A stretch of 42,821 nt of DNA from Brevundimonas diminuta 470-4 (GTDB lineage Bacteria; Pseudomonadota; Alphaproteobacteria; Caulobacterales; Caulobacteraceae), in NCBI GenBank assembly GCA_000318405.1, contig KB291762.1, positions 49,651-92,471 of the forward strand, given 5' to 3'. The translations under genes were made by a program, and so were the position numbers. A model generated the notes under the pieces. The model was not told the DNA's origin. It did not search any database and saw only the letters and a program-made list of their open reading frames with translations. This document shows, piece after piece, positions 24,683 to 32,016 of the stretch; the stretch's first letter is position 1, and each line of letters begins with the position of its first letter.

Positions 24683-24964
24683 TTATTTTTTCTGTTGTGA
24701 CCGTTCGCCGCTCTCTGAGCGCGAGCATTGATCGCCGCCTCGATCCATTTGATCGGCTGCGTCCATGTCGAGCGACGGCGCTTGCTCCTCGGATTTGCGC
24801 GGAAAGAAGCGGCGCTCGTATTCCCACCACAGGGTTCCTGTCGGCACATCCGGATGACCGAACCGGGTCCCCATCGCTCGCCGCACCACCTTCCAGACGA
24901 CGAAGGCGATCACGCCCAGGACCACGATGGCTGATAGTTCGCGCACCACATTCAGGGCGTTCAT
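24683..24964 (-). CDS. Small single-helix membrane protein of the peptide operon
   Basis: 93 aa from the ATG at 24964, which overlaps the stop of the ClpP-like gene by four bases (ATGA). It starts MNALNVVRELSAIVVLGVIA, with one transmembrane helix (about residues 8-28). A charged cytoplasmic or periplasmic tail follows, with TLWWEYERRFFPRKSEEQAP. It lies between the ClpP-like lipoprotein and the C39 transporter in the same operon, suggesting an accessory or scaffold role in the secretion apparatus. No family recognised. Confidence 0.72.
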   Translation of the reverse strand: MNALNVVRELSAIVVLGVIAFVVWKVVRRAMGTRFGHPDVPTGTLWWEYERRFFPRKSEEQAPSLDMDAADQMDRGGDQCSRSESGERSQQKK

Positions 24965-25794
24965 CCGCCCATCCTCGATCCGGCGCCGTGTGTTTCGTCG
25001 CATATCGGCAGGCTCGGAAGACTCTCGACGCCGATGAGGCCCTCACCGCCATAAACGAGAGGCACGGCTTCGGGAGCGAACGTCTCCACGATCGGACCCG
25101 CCTCGGCTGCATTTTTGGGCCAGTAGCCATCGACGGCGGCGGCGCGGATGTTGTTCACCATGTCCACGGTCGGCATATGCGTTCGCAACCGAGTCATCGC
25201 GAACAGCCGTTGGTCGGGCGTTTGTCCGATGCAAACCGGTTCCGTACGGACAAAAGCATCGGTCAGCAGGGCGATCGGCAGCCCGCGCGCGACAAAGAAG
25301 GCGCGTTGCCGTTCCGCGCGCCGCTGCGTTTCTGCGGTGGCCTTCAGTCCTGACGCTTCAGCCGCGCTCACGAGAGCGAAGTCGGTGTGGTGAAGGAGCA
25401 CGACTGACTGGTCCTCCACAGATACGGCAGGCGCGGGAAGAAAGAGAAAGTGAGCGCAGGCTGACGCGCAAATATCGACGACGTCCAGACGTAGGTTGCG
25501 GGCGATCATCTGCTCCGAGAGCCGGATCGCATCGACACCTGAGCCGCCCGGACTGGAAACCCGGATCGACCTGGTGTCGTCGTCGATCAGAGCGATCGCC
25601 CCGTCGATCACATCGGGCGTCAATTGCCCGCAAACCTCGATCGTCCCGCCGTCGATCTTTCTTGCGCCGGGGGCGCAACGGGGCGGCTCTTCAACTTCCG
25701 TCGATCGGGCGCACCCCGCCAGAGCGGAGATCGCTAGGGCCAGACACGGGCCAAATAGGAACGCTGGCCAATCCAGCCCTAACGACAATCTCAT
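24961..25794 (-). CDS. ClpP-fold lipoprotein paired with peptide 1
   Basis: 277 aa. Signal peptide with lipobox LAGC (Cys28), so probably anchored in the envelope. The body is a ClpP/crotonase-fold domain of the kind grouped as periplasmic ClpP-like proteins (COG3904-like): IRVSSPGGSGVDAIRLSEQM, then CASACAHFLFLP with the candidate nucleophile Ser111, and SVVLLHHTDF with the candidate base His135. The 24-residue Ser-His spacing is nearly that of ClpP (25). It overlaps the peptide gene upstream and the membrane protein gene downstream by ATGA on each side. Inferred role: processing or maturation of the co-encoded peptide in the envelope, or immunity. Confidence 0.78.
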   Translation of the reverse strand: MRLSLGLDWPAFLFGPCLALAISALAGCARSTEVEEPPRCAPGARKIDGGTIEVCGQLTPDVIDGAIALIDDDTRSIRVSSPGGSGVDAIRLSEQMIARNLRLDVVDICASACAHFLFLPAPAVSVEDQSVVLLHHTDFALVSAAEASGLKATAETQRRAERQRAFFVARGLPIALLTDAFVRTEPVCIGQTPDQRLFAMTRLRTHMPTVDMVNNIRAAAVDGYWPKNAAEAGPIVETFAPEAVPLVYGGEGLIGVESLPSLPICDETHGAGSRMGG

Positions 25795-26204
25795 CGCTGG
25801 ATATTCTGCAAGGACGGGATTTGATCCAGCCCCCTGTCCCTTACGAAGTCATTGAGCATGTCTCGGGCGCCATCACGGAGAAATTGGTAGGACTCCCCGA
25901 TTCCGGTCCGGAAGCCAGCGCTGGTCGGAGTGACGTTTACGCCTGTTGAGACGTCTTCCTGCTGCTCCATGCTCACGCCCAAGCCGCGCCCGACCCCGAC
26001 GCCGCCGCCGACATAGACGTCGCGGCCTCCCACGCCGACTTCACCGTAAAAGGCGCCGGTCGTATAAGAACCGAAAAAGACGTTCTGATTTCCGCCATCT
26101 ACTTTGCGTTGCGCGGTGACAACTATATCGTCCACCCGCGTTGCCGGTTCGCCTCCACTTCCGCCATGGATGTATTCACATTCATCCATTGTCAGTGTTC
26201 GCAT
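25791..26204 (-). CDS. Double-glycine-leader secreted protein (peptide 1)
   Basis: 137 aa. The leader MRTLTMDECEYIHGG (15 residues) ends in Gly-Gly, as expected for C39 cleavage. The mature part (122 aa) begins SGGEPATRVDDIVVTAQRKV and contains a Gly/Val-rich stretch (VGVGGRDVYVGGGVGVGRGL). It ends with a helical, charged section (FLRDGARDMLNDFVRDRGLD, QIPSLQNIQR). The segment DDIVVTAQRK resembles the TonB box of alphaproteobacterial receptors. GGGAGG lies seven bases before the ATG. It heads a five-gene operon with the ClpP-like lipoprotein, a membrane protein, the C39 transporter and the HlyD adaptor. I know no family for the mature part. Confidence 0.8.
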   Translation of the reverse strand: MRTLTMDECEYIHGGSGGEPATRVDDIVVTAQRKVDGGNQNVFFGSYTTGAFYGEVGVGGRDVYVGGGVGVGRGLGVSMEQQEDVSTGVNVTPTSAGFRTGIGESYQFLRDGARDMLNDFVRDRGLDQIPSLQNIQR

Positions 26205-26245
26205 TATCAGCCTCCCGATGATTATGCTCGCCTATTGAGCTACTT

Positions 26246-26276
26246 ATTATTCATTTTCAGCGGCGAACGTTGTCAA
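26246..26276 (-). promoter_or_regulatory. Candidate sigma-70 promoter of the peptide 1 operon
   Basis: On the minus strand, a perfect TTGACA (26276-26271) is followed 19 bases later by AATAAT (26251-26246), in an AT-rich patch about 45-70 bases upstream of the peptide 1 start. The spacer is two bases longer than ideal. The patch stands out from the high-GC surroundings. Confidence 0.45.
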
Positions 26277-26366
26277 GGGATGGGTAGGGAGTTTTACGAC
26301 CTAGGGTTGCGACATTGTGTCCCTATCGAGGCCTGAAGAAGGCTTGCGCGTGGACGGTGCTTGGCT

Positions 26367-26385
26367 GACCGGCAGCGAGCCGGTC
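26367..26385. repeat. Short GC hairpin between the ABC exporter and peptide 1
   Basis: GACCGGC, five-base loop AGCGA, GCCGGTC: a perfect seven-base-pair stem in the gap after the ABC exporter gene. No T-run follows in the direction of transcription, so intrinsic termination is uncertain. Confidence 0.35.
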
Positions 26386-26493
26386 GCTTTGAGGCGCGGC
26401 GGAATCATGCGCGCCAAGCCCCGGATGCCGCGGCCACATCGGGATTGAAAGGACGTCTCCCACGGCCGCATGAACGGGCGTATTGATCGATGC

Positions 26494-28245
26494 TCAGGAT
26501 GTTTTTGCTTCACGGCGGGCCTCGGACCAGAAGGTGCGGTAGTCGCTCGTGGCAGCGAGCAGATGAGCATGCCCTCCTGCGGTCAATCGACCGCGGCGCA
26601 GGAACAGGATCTGGTCCGCATCGTCGAGGAGACCGGGTCGGTGGGTGATGAGGATGAGCGTTGTCCGGCCGCAATGACTTTCACGCAGCGCTTTGATGGC
26701 GCGCTTCTCGCTTGGGGCGTCAAGAGACGACGTCGTCTCGTCGAGAATGACCGCAGGGACGGACACCCCGAGCAGGCGCGCGAGCTCGAGCTTCTGGATC
26801 TGTCCGCCTGACAGCCGCTCGCCCTGTTCGCCGACGGCCTGGTCGAAGTCGACCGCGCGGCCGCTCTCGTAGAAACCCCACCCGGCGAGCAGCGCCGCCA
26901 GTTCCGCCTCGCTCTGCCGGGTCGGCGGATACAGGGCGTTTTCGCGCAGGCTCCGGTTGAACAGCCCCACGAACTGCGGAACGTAGAGAACGCGCCGATG
27001 CCGCTCATCAATGGGCTCTGCCGCCATGTCGGCGCCGTCGATCAGAACGCGGCCCCGCGACGGATCGAGAAGGCCCGCCATCAGCCGGGCGAGCGTCGAC
27101 TTGCCCGCGCCGTTCGGTCCCGCGATCACCACGAAACTCCCCGGAGCAATGGCGGCGTTCGCGTCGGTGAGAACCGGAGTATCGCCATAGGCGTAGAAGA
27201 GGCCGTCGAGCCGGATCGCTGCGGCGCGCGGGGCAGGGGAGATTGCCGTTGTTCGGTTCTCGACTGCGGGATCGCGCGCCATCGCGAGGTCGAGCACTTC
27301 GGCGATATTCTCGATCGCAACGCCGGCCTGACGGATGATGAATCCCAGCCCGCCCAGCGGCAGGGCGAGTCGGAAGGCGTAGGCCTGGAGCAATACGAAA
27401 TCGCCGACCGTCAATCGCCCGCGTCCGACATCCATACCCCCGAGGACGAGGATCGCCACCAGGCCCGCCCCGACCACCACATACTGTCCCAGCGCCGTTC
27501 CGAACAGCAGAAGCGCCAGGCGCGAAGCCTCGGTCTGGCGCGCGCGGCCGAGGACAGCGACGCGCTCCACCTCGCCATCGAGATTGCCGTTGAAGACCAC
27601 CCGACGTGCGTTTCTGAGGATGTCGCCCAGCAACTGCGACACGGAGGCGGCGGATCGATTGGTCGCCTGCGCCTGAGCCTGGAAGCGCTTCGCGGTCAGG
27701 CGTGAGGCGAGGAAATAGCCGAGCAGCACCGTCGCCAGCAGGGCGACATAGAGCGGTGGGACCAGCGTCGCGACCACGACGAGCGAGGCGACCACCTGGA
27801 TGATCAGCGAGGCGGCGCGGCTGATCAGCCCGTCGACGACGATCTGTAGGCTGAACGGCAGGCGTTCCAGCGCGCCCAACATCTCCCCGCTGTCGGCGTC
27901 GCGCCGCCGCGCGATCTGCGGCAGCCGCTGCGCGGTCGCGCGCTCGATCAGGTGGCGCGACAGCGCTCCGAGCTGGCGCGTCGTGAAGATGTAGCGGGCC
28001 GCGGACAGCGGCGCGGTCCCGGACCAAGCGAGAACGAAGGCCGCGACCAGCGGCGCGAGCGACCAGGGATCAATGGGGCCGGTTGAAAGCCGGTCGACCA
28101 GCAGCTTGAGCAGATAGGGACCGAGGACGCCCAGACCGATGCCGGCCAGGTCGATCGCTATTCCCGCGACGGCGTCGCCGCGCGCTTCCAGCCGGCGATC
28201 GAACGTCAGCCGCGTGAGCGCAAGGATCACCGTCAGGGTCGACAT
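26494..28245 (-). CDS. ABC exporter (membrane domain plus ATPase), no peptidase domain
   Basis: 583 aa from the ATG at 28245 (AAAGGA upstream). The N-terminal membrane domain has six helices (for example DAVAGIAIDLAGIGLGVLGP, SLIIQVVASLVVVATLVPPL). The ATPase has Walker A GPNGAGKST, signature LSGGQIQKLELARLL and Walker B AVILDETTSSLD. It is a half-transporter acting as a dimer. Substrate unknown. It lies just upstream, on the same strand, of the peptide 1 operon and may export a peptide that is not cut by C39 (such as a lasso peptide), or serve the peptides at 33316-34955. Both are inferences from position. Confidence 0.88.
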   Translation of the reverse strand: MSTLTVILALTRLTFDRRLEARGDAVAGIAIDLAGIGLGVLGPYLLKLLVDRLSTGPIDPWSLAPLVAAFVLAWSGTAPLSAARYIFTTRQLGALSRHLIERATAQRLPQIARRRDADSGEMLGALERLPFSLQIVVDGLISRAASLIIQVVASLVVVATLVPPLYVALLATVLLGYFLASRLTAKRFQAQAQATNRSAASVSQLLGDILRNARRVVFNGNLDGEVERVAVLGRARQTEASRLALLLFGTALGQYVVVGAGLVAILVLGGMDVGRGRLTVGDFVLLQAYAFRLALPLGGLGFIIRQAGVAIENIAEVLDLAMARDPAVENRTTAISPAPRAAAIRLDGLFYAYGDTPVLTDANAAIAPGSFVVIAGPNGAGKSTLARLMAGLLDPSRGRVLIDGADMAAEPIDERHRRVLYVPQFVGLFNRSLRENALYPPTRQSEAELAALLAGWGFYESGRAVDFDQAVGEQGERLSGGQIQKLELARLLGVSVPAVILDETTSSLDAPSEKRAIKALRESHCGRTTLILITHRPGLLDDADQILFLRRGRLTAGGHAHLLAATSDYRTFWSEARREAKTS

Positions 28246-28374
28246 GCCGTCCTTTCCTGCCGCGTTCGCCTTGCGGTCCGCTGGACGCGGACTCGGCGAC
28301 GGCGGCGCGCCCAAGCTACAGGGCAGGGGGCTTGCCCGGCTTCACGATTCTTCCGGTCTCCATTGATACTCGCT

Positions 28375-28488
28375 TTCCCGATCGGGAATTCTGCTAGGCT
28401 ACCGGGCGGTTTGACGGGTTTGCCTTCCCGATCGGGAATGTGGGTGGCGGTAAATGAAGAAATCGCCTATGAGATTCCCGATCGGGAA
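28375..28488. promoter_or_regulatory. Three perfect 14-bp palindromes at 50-bp intervals (HipB operators)
   Basis: TTCCCGATCGGGAA occurs at 28375-28388, 28425-28438 and 28475-28488, each copy identical and each exactly 50 bases from the next. The last copy ends next to the ribosome site AAAGGAG of the hipB-like gene. The array lies between the divergent ABC exporter and hipBA genes and is the likely operator of the HipB-like repressor; it might also affect the exporter. Confidence 0.85.
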
Positions 28489-28500
28489 AGGAGTTTCACG

Positions 28501-28761
28501 GTGATTGAGGAACAGGCTCACGACTACGCCCGTAGGCTCGGCGCTCTGATCCGAGCGCGCCGCGAGGCTGTCGGTCTGCGAATGGAAGATCTCGCAGGGG
28601 CTGCCGGCGTCGGCGTGCGCTTCATTCATGACCTCGAAACCGGAAAGCCGAGTTGCCAGCTCGGGCGGTCGCTGGCCGTCGCCGCGTCGCTCGGCCTCGA
28701 TCTGATCGACCTTCTGGAAGAGGACGAGGCGCGTCGCCGTGACCCCGCGCCGGAGCAGTAG
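28501..28761 (+). CDS. hipB: HipB-like XRE antitoxin/repressor
   Basis: 86 aa from a GTG at 28501, with the ribosome site AAAGGAG at its usual distance. The XRE helix-turn-helix covers about residues 12-65 (LGALIRARREAVGLRMEDLA, GAAGVGVRFIHDLETGKPSC, LGRSLAVAASLGLDLIDLL), as in HipB. By family knowledge it binds the operators upstream and neutralises HipA. The hipA GTG starts two bases after this stop. Confidence 0.88.
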   Translation: MIEEQAHDYARRLGALIRARREAVGLRMEDLAGAAGVGVRFIHDLETGKPSCQLGRSLAVAASLGLDLIDLLEEDEARRRDPAPEQ

Positions 28762-28763
28762 AC

Positions 28764-30014
28764 GTGCTGACCATCTATAATGAAAACGAGGAGGTCGGGC
28801 ACGTCGAGGACGACGGCGGCTTTGTCTATTCGCAAACTTGGCGCGGACGACGCGGGGCCTTCCCGTTGTCCGTCACCATGCCCTTGGCCGAGCGGGAGGT
28901 CGAGCCGAGCGTCTTTCTCACCTGGGCCGCGAACCTGCTTCCGGAGGCTGACCAGCTCGTCATGGTGGGGCGCAGCCTTGGCGTGTCGCCTGGCGACACG
29001 ATCGGTCTTTTGGAACGAATCGGACGCGACACCGCAGGCGCCTTGTCTTTCGGTGCGCCCGGCGGCCGCACCCGGTCCGGCTGGGCGCCCATCGCGCGCG
29101 ATCAGGACCTCGAGCGGATCATCGACGAACTGCCGAGGAAGCCGTTTCTAGCAGGAGACGACGGGGTCTCCATGTCGTTGGCGGGCGTGCAGTCCAAGAT
29201 CGCCGTCGGGCGCGACGAGCAGGGCCGACTCTACATTCCGGTAGACGGCGCGCCCTCGACCCACATTCTCAAGCCCGACAGCGATCGTTTGCTCGGAAGC
29301 GTACCCAACGAGGCCTTCTGCCTGACCCTGGCGCGACGTTGCGGATTGCGTGTTCCTTCCGTGACCACGGGACGCGCCGGAGGACGATCCTATCTCCTGA
29401 TCGAGCGCTACGACAGGCGCGCGATCGGCGACGAATGGAGGCGCCTCCACCAGGAAGATTTCTGTCAGGCGCTCGGCCTGCCGCCAAGCGCCAAATATGA
29501 GCGGAACCGGACCGGGCCGAAGGGACCTTCCGCCGCCGACATGCTGCTGGTCGTCAGGAAACATGCATTGGCGCCTGATGTGCTCGCGCTCCTTGACGCC
29601 ATCGTGTTCAACATCCTTGCATGCAATACTGACGCACACGCCAAGAACTATTCGCTCATGGTGACGAATGGTCGTCCGACATCAGCGCCGATCTACGACG
29701 TCATGTGCGCTTCCGTATTCGACGGGATCACGCCGAATTTGGCGCAATCGATCGACGGTAAGACCCGAGGCGATCACCTCAGGCGCCGACACTGGACGCG
29801 ATTCCTGCAAGCGGCAGGCTTCGGCGCCGCGCCGATGCTGCGGCGCATTAACGCCTTGGCGACACGGGTGCTGGCGGAACTCCCGTCCGCTCAAGCGGAC
29901 GTTACGGCGATGGCTGCCGGCGGGGCCGGACTGAACGAGGTCGTAACCGCAATAAGGCGCAGAGCCTCGATGATTCTCGAGGGATTGGCCGATCCCGCGG
30001 ACCGCGCCGACTGA
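28764..30014 (+). CDS. hipA: HipA-type serine/threonine kinase toxin
   Basis: 416 aa from a GTG at 28764. The N-terminal HipA domain (VFLTWAANLLPEADQLVMVG, SVFLTW) is followed by the kinase core: MSLAGVQSKIAVGRDEQGRL, the ATP-lysine region STHILKPDSDRLLGS, PNEAFCLTLARRCGLRVPSV, and the catalytic loop NILACNTDAHAKNYSLMV, then APIYDVMCASV. The length is close to that of HipA (440 aa). In E. coli HipA phosphorylates glutamyl-tRNA synthetase and causes persistence; the target here is unknown. No truncation seen. Confidence 0.9.
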   Translation: MLTIYNENEEVGHVEDDGGFVYSQTWRGRRGAFPLSVTMPLAEREVEPSVFLTWAANLLPEADQLVMVGRSLGVSPGDTIGLLERIGRDTAGALSFGAPGGRTRSGWAPIARDQDLERIIDELPRKPFLAGDDGVSMSLAGVQSKIAVGRDEQGRLYIPVDGAPSTHILKPDSDRLLGSVPNEAFCLTLARRCGLRVPSVTTGRAGGRSYLLIERYDRRAIGDEWRRLHQEDFCQALGLPPSAKYERNRTGPKGPSAADMLLVVRKHALAPDVLALLDAIVFNILACNTDAHAKNYSLMVTNGRPTSAPIYDVMCASVFDGITPNLAQSIDGKTRGDHLRRRHWTRFLQAAGFGAAPMLRRINALATRVLAELPSAQADVTAMAAGGAGLNEVVTAIRRRASMILEGLADPADRAD

Positions 30015-30035
30015 AAGGCGCGGGTGGCCTCGATC

Positions 30036-30491
30036 CTACGGTCCTCTGAAGCAGAGGGGCTGCGTCGCGCCTTTTCGCCAGGCCTCGATCACGCCCGCCG
30101 TGAAGACGATGAGCAGCACGAAATAGGGCGTCTCCAGCGCTGCGATGTAGCCGCGCGGCAGGAGGGAAACGTCCAGAGCGGCGCCGACATGCACCAGCAC
30201 GGTCAGGAGCTGGACCCCGCCCGCCGCGAACAGCCACCGCCGCCGACCGCCCGTGCGGATCAACAGCACGATCAGCAGCAGGAGCACGGCCGTATCGACC
30301 ACGGCCACGGCCCAGAAGGGCGGCGCGGCGTTCGGCGGCGGCTGCAACCGGGGCGAGATCAGCACCGCGAGGAGATTGCCGATGACGGCGGCCTGTTCGG
30401 GCCGGCCGCCCTTCCACAGCGCGAATCCCGTCACCGCGAGGGTCAGCCAGAAGCCCGCCGCCCCCATCCATTGTTCGACCGCGAGCGCCAT
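30036..30491 (-). CDS. Four-helix membrane protein of unknown function
   Basis: 151 aa from the ATG at 30491 (MALAVEQWMGAAGFWLTLAV). Helices lie at about 9-24, 55-75, 82-100 and 115-135, separated by the Pro-rich loop SPRLQPPPNAAPPFWAVAVV. A longer start at 30530 would add a basic lead-in and is less likely. It is the last gene of a minus-strand run that begins with the XRE gene at 32016. No family recognised; such genes are frequent cargo beside conjugative-element regulators. Confidence 0.62.
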   Translation of the reverse strand: MALAVEQWMGAAGFWLTLAVTGFALWKGGRPEQAAVIGNLLAVLISPRLQPPPNAAPPFWAVAVVDTAVLLLLIVLLIRTGGRRRWLFAAGGVQLLTVLVHVGAALDVSLLPRGYIAALETPYFVLLIVFTAGVIEAWRKGATQPLCFRGP

Positions 30492-30526
30492 CCCACGCCG
30501 ATTGACGCGGCGCCGGCGGCGCGATG

Positions 30527-30886
30527 TCAAGCATCGGCGACCAGGCGGGGGCGTGCGATGGAGGCGGTCGGGCGAATCTGGGCGGCGTCAGGCTTTTCCA
30601 GGCCTGTCCCCTGCAGCGTCGTTGGCCTGACGCCGATGTGCGGCGCGGCGTCGGCCAGCGCCGCGTGCATCGTCATCGCATGGCCGCGGGCCTGGCCCAG
30701 GGCCTCGACGGTCCGTGTCGCGGCTGCGACCGCCTCATGGCCGAGAACGGCCGAGAAGCCATGGGTGCGCCGGATCGCTGAAGCCTGCGCGATCAGCAGC
30801 GCGGCCTTTTCCAGGGTCGTATCAAGCGCCGCCTCGGTCTCGAACAGGGCGTCGGCGAGGGATTGGGCGATGTCGCGTCGTTGCAT
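30527..30886 (-). CDS. Conserved hypothetical helical protein
   Basis: 119 aa. It starts MQRRDIAQSLADALFETEAA and is mostly helical (LDTTLEKAALLIAQASAIRR, AAATRTVEALGQARGHAMTM, HAALADAAPHIGVRPTTLQG), ending in a Pro/Arg tail. It resembles hypothetical proteins of integrative elements that I have seen in sphingomonads, but I cannot give a function. It precedes the four-helix membrane protein by 35 bases. Confidence 0.6.
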   Translation of the reverse strand: MQRRDIAQSLADALFETEAALDTTLEKAALLIAQASAIRRTHGFSAVLGHEAVAAATRTVEALGQARGHAMTMHAALADAAPHIGVRPTTLQGTGLEKPDAAQIRPTASIARPRLVADA

Positions 30887-30953
30887 GGGGCGTCCGTCTC
30901 GCGCTGGCGGCGCAAGTCCTTTGTCAGAGAGGGATGGGGCGCCGCTGGGCCCG

Positions 30954-31622
30954 TCAGCGCTGGGCCAGCAGGGCGGCGTCGATGGCTTGGGTCTGGTGGC
31001 CGAGCGAGAGGGCGACCGCGAGCGCGCCGACGAGGCAGACGCCGAGCAGGACCGCTCCCAGGGCCGTGACGATCAACCGGCCGAGCGTCCGGTTCAGGAC
31101 CGGCGTAAGCGCGGCGCGTTCGGAGGGCGGTCGCTGTCGGGTCCCAGCACGAATGCGATGCAGATGATCTCGCGAAGCAGATCGAGCGGCGAGAGGTTGC
31201 GGCTGTGTCTCCGCGTCTCGTCCAGCAGATACTCCACCGCGTCCTTCTGCGCTCGTGTCAGCGCCAGGTCGTCGAACACCGTCTCCACGTCGCCCCAGGT
31301 GTAGCGCGGCAGCGGAATGACCGGCTGGGGCATGGGCTCCTCCTTTCGCCGAGGGATCGAAACCCGATCCCGACCCGGACGAAAGGGCTTCCGGTTCCCT
31401 AGGAGACCGGTCTGCGTAGTCCATACGTAACGCCGCGCGATAGAGCGCCGCGGCTTCCTCGCGGTCGCGCAGGCCGAGCTTCTTCAGCGCATTGTAGATG
31501 TGGGTGTCGGCCGTGCGCGGACTCATCGTCCGTCGGCGACCGATCTGTTTGGAGGTCAGGCCGTCGGCGACGTCGCGAAGGCATTGCTCCTCGCGCGGGG
31601 TGAGCCGGTCGAGGTCAACCAT
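30954..31622 (-). CDS. LuxR-type HTH frame ending in a membrane segment (overlaps another gene)
   Basis: Open frame of 222 aa. Residues 1-60 are a clear LuxR helix-turn-helix (LDRLTPREEQCLRDVADGLT, RTMSPRTADTHIYNALKKLG). The end is a membrane helix (about 183-205, LIVTALGAVLLGVCLVGALA). The middle (about 97-176) is antiparallel in quality: Gly/Arg/Ala-rich and lacking coding bias, exactly where the 79-aa gene at 31094-31333 lies in another frame. Either the HTH protein really runs through it (as in the similar protein at 9056), or the HTH and the membrane piece are separate genes; a TTG at 31076 could start a 40-aa membrane protein. The start overlaps the XRE gene stop. Confidence 0.6.
   Translation of the reverse strand: MVDLDRLTPREEQCLRDVADGLTSKQIGRRRTMSPRTADTHIYNALKKLGLRDREEAAALYRAALRMDYADRSPREPEALSSGSGSGFDPSAKGGAHAPAGHSAAALHLGRRGDGVRRPGADTSAEGRGGVSAGRDAETQPQPLAARSASRDHLHRIRAGTRQRPPSERAALTPVLNRTLGRLIVTALGAVLLGVCLVGALAVALSLGHQTQAIDAALLAQR
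31094..31333 (-). CDS. 79-aa hypothetical protein nested in the LuxR-type frame
   Basis: Starts at the ATG at 31333 with a strong AAGGAGGAG just upstream. The product (MPQPVIPLPRYTWGDVETVF, DDLALTRAQKDAVEYLLDET, LDLLREIICIAFVLG) is well-formed and helical, and its third codon positions are almost all G or C, which marks this as the true coding frame here. It is entirely inside the longer LuxR-type frame (30954-31622) on the same strand but in a different frame. Family unknown. Confidence 0.65.
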   Translation of the reverse strand: MPQPVIPLPRYTWGDVETVFDDLALTRAQKDAVEYLLDETRRHSRNLSPLDLLREIICIAFVLGPDSDRPPNAPRLRRS

Positions 31623-32016
31623 CGCCGCCGCCCGGGTCGTCATCCGCCCGGCCTGTGACATGTGGGTCCGCCGACAGAGCGAGCGCCTCGACGTAGCGGA
31701 GCAGGGGTTCGCGCTGATGGTTCGGCAGGACCGACCAGGCCTGGAGCAACCGCGCGCGTTCGCCGCCGTCTTCGCCCTCGTCCCAGGACTTGAGGCCGAT
31801 AAGCGCCGGCGCCGTGGTCGCCAGCGCGAGCGAGAGCTGGTGCAGCCGTGAGGCCGCGACGCTGTTGCGTCCGTTTTCATACTTCTGGATCTGCTGGCAC
31901 GAGACGCCGATCTTCGCGCCGAGCGCCGTCTGGCTCAGGCCGAGTTCCTTTCGCCGTCGCCGAACGCGCTCGCCGATCGCGCGATTATAGTCCTGTTTGC
32001 TTTGCGAATCCGGCAC
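31615..32016 (-). CDS. XRE-family HTH regulator
   Basis: 133 aa from a GTG at 32016 with AGGAGA six bases upstream. The helix-turn-helix lies at about residues 12-65 (IGERVRRRRKELGLSQTALG, AKIGVSCQQIQKYENGRNSV), a Cro/C1-type domain. An Arg/Leu-rich C-terminal part follows (LLQAWSVLPNHQREPLLRYV). This resembles the small XRE regulators that control conjugative-element genes in alphaproteobacteria. Its end overlaps the start of the LuxR-type frame. Confidence 0.82.
   Translation of the reverse strand: MPDSQSKQDYNRAIGERVRRRRKELGLSQTALGAKIGVSCQQIQKYENGRNSVAASRLHQLSLALATTAPALIGLKSWDEGEDGGERARLLQAWSVLPNHQREPLLRYVEALALSADPHVTGRADDDPGGGDG

Noticed and set aside
24283..25353. Plus-strand frame of 356 codons across the ClpP-like and C39 genes
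   Set aside because: It crosses several coupled minus-strand genes and has no coding character.
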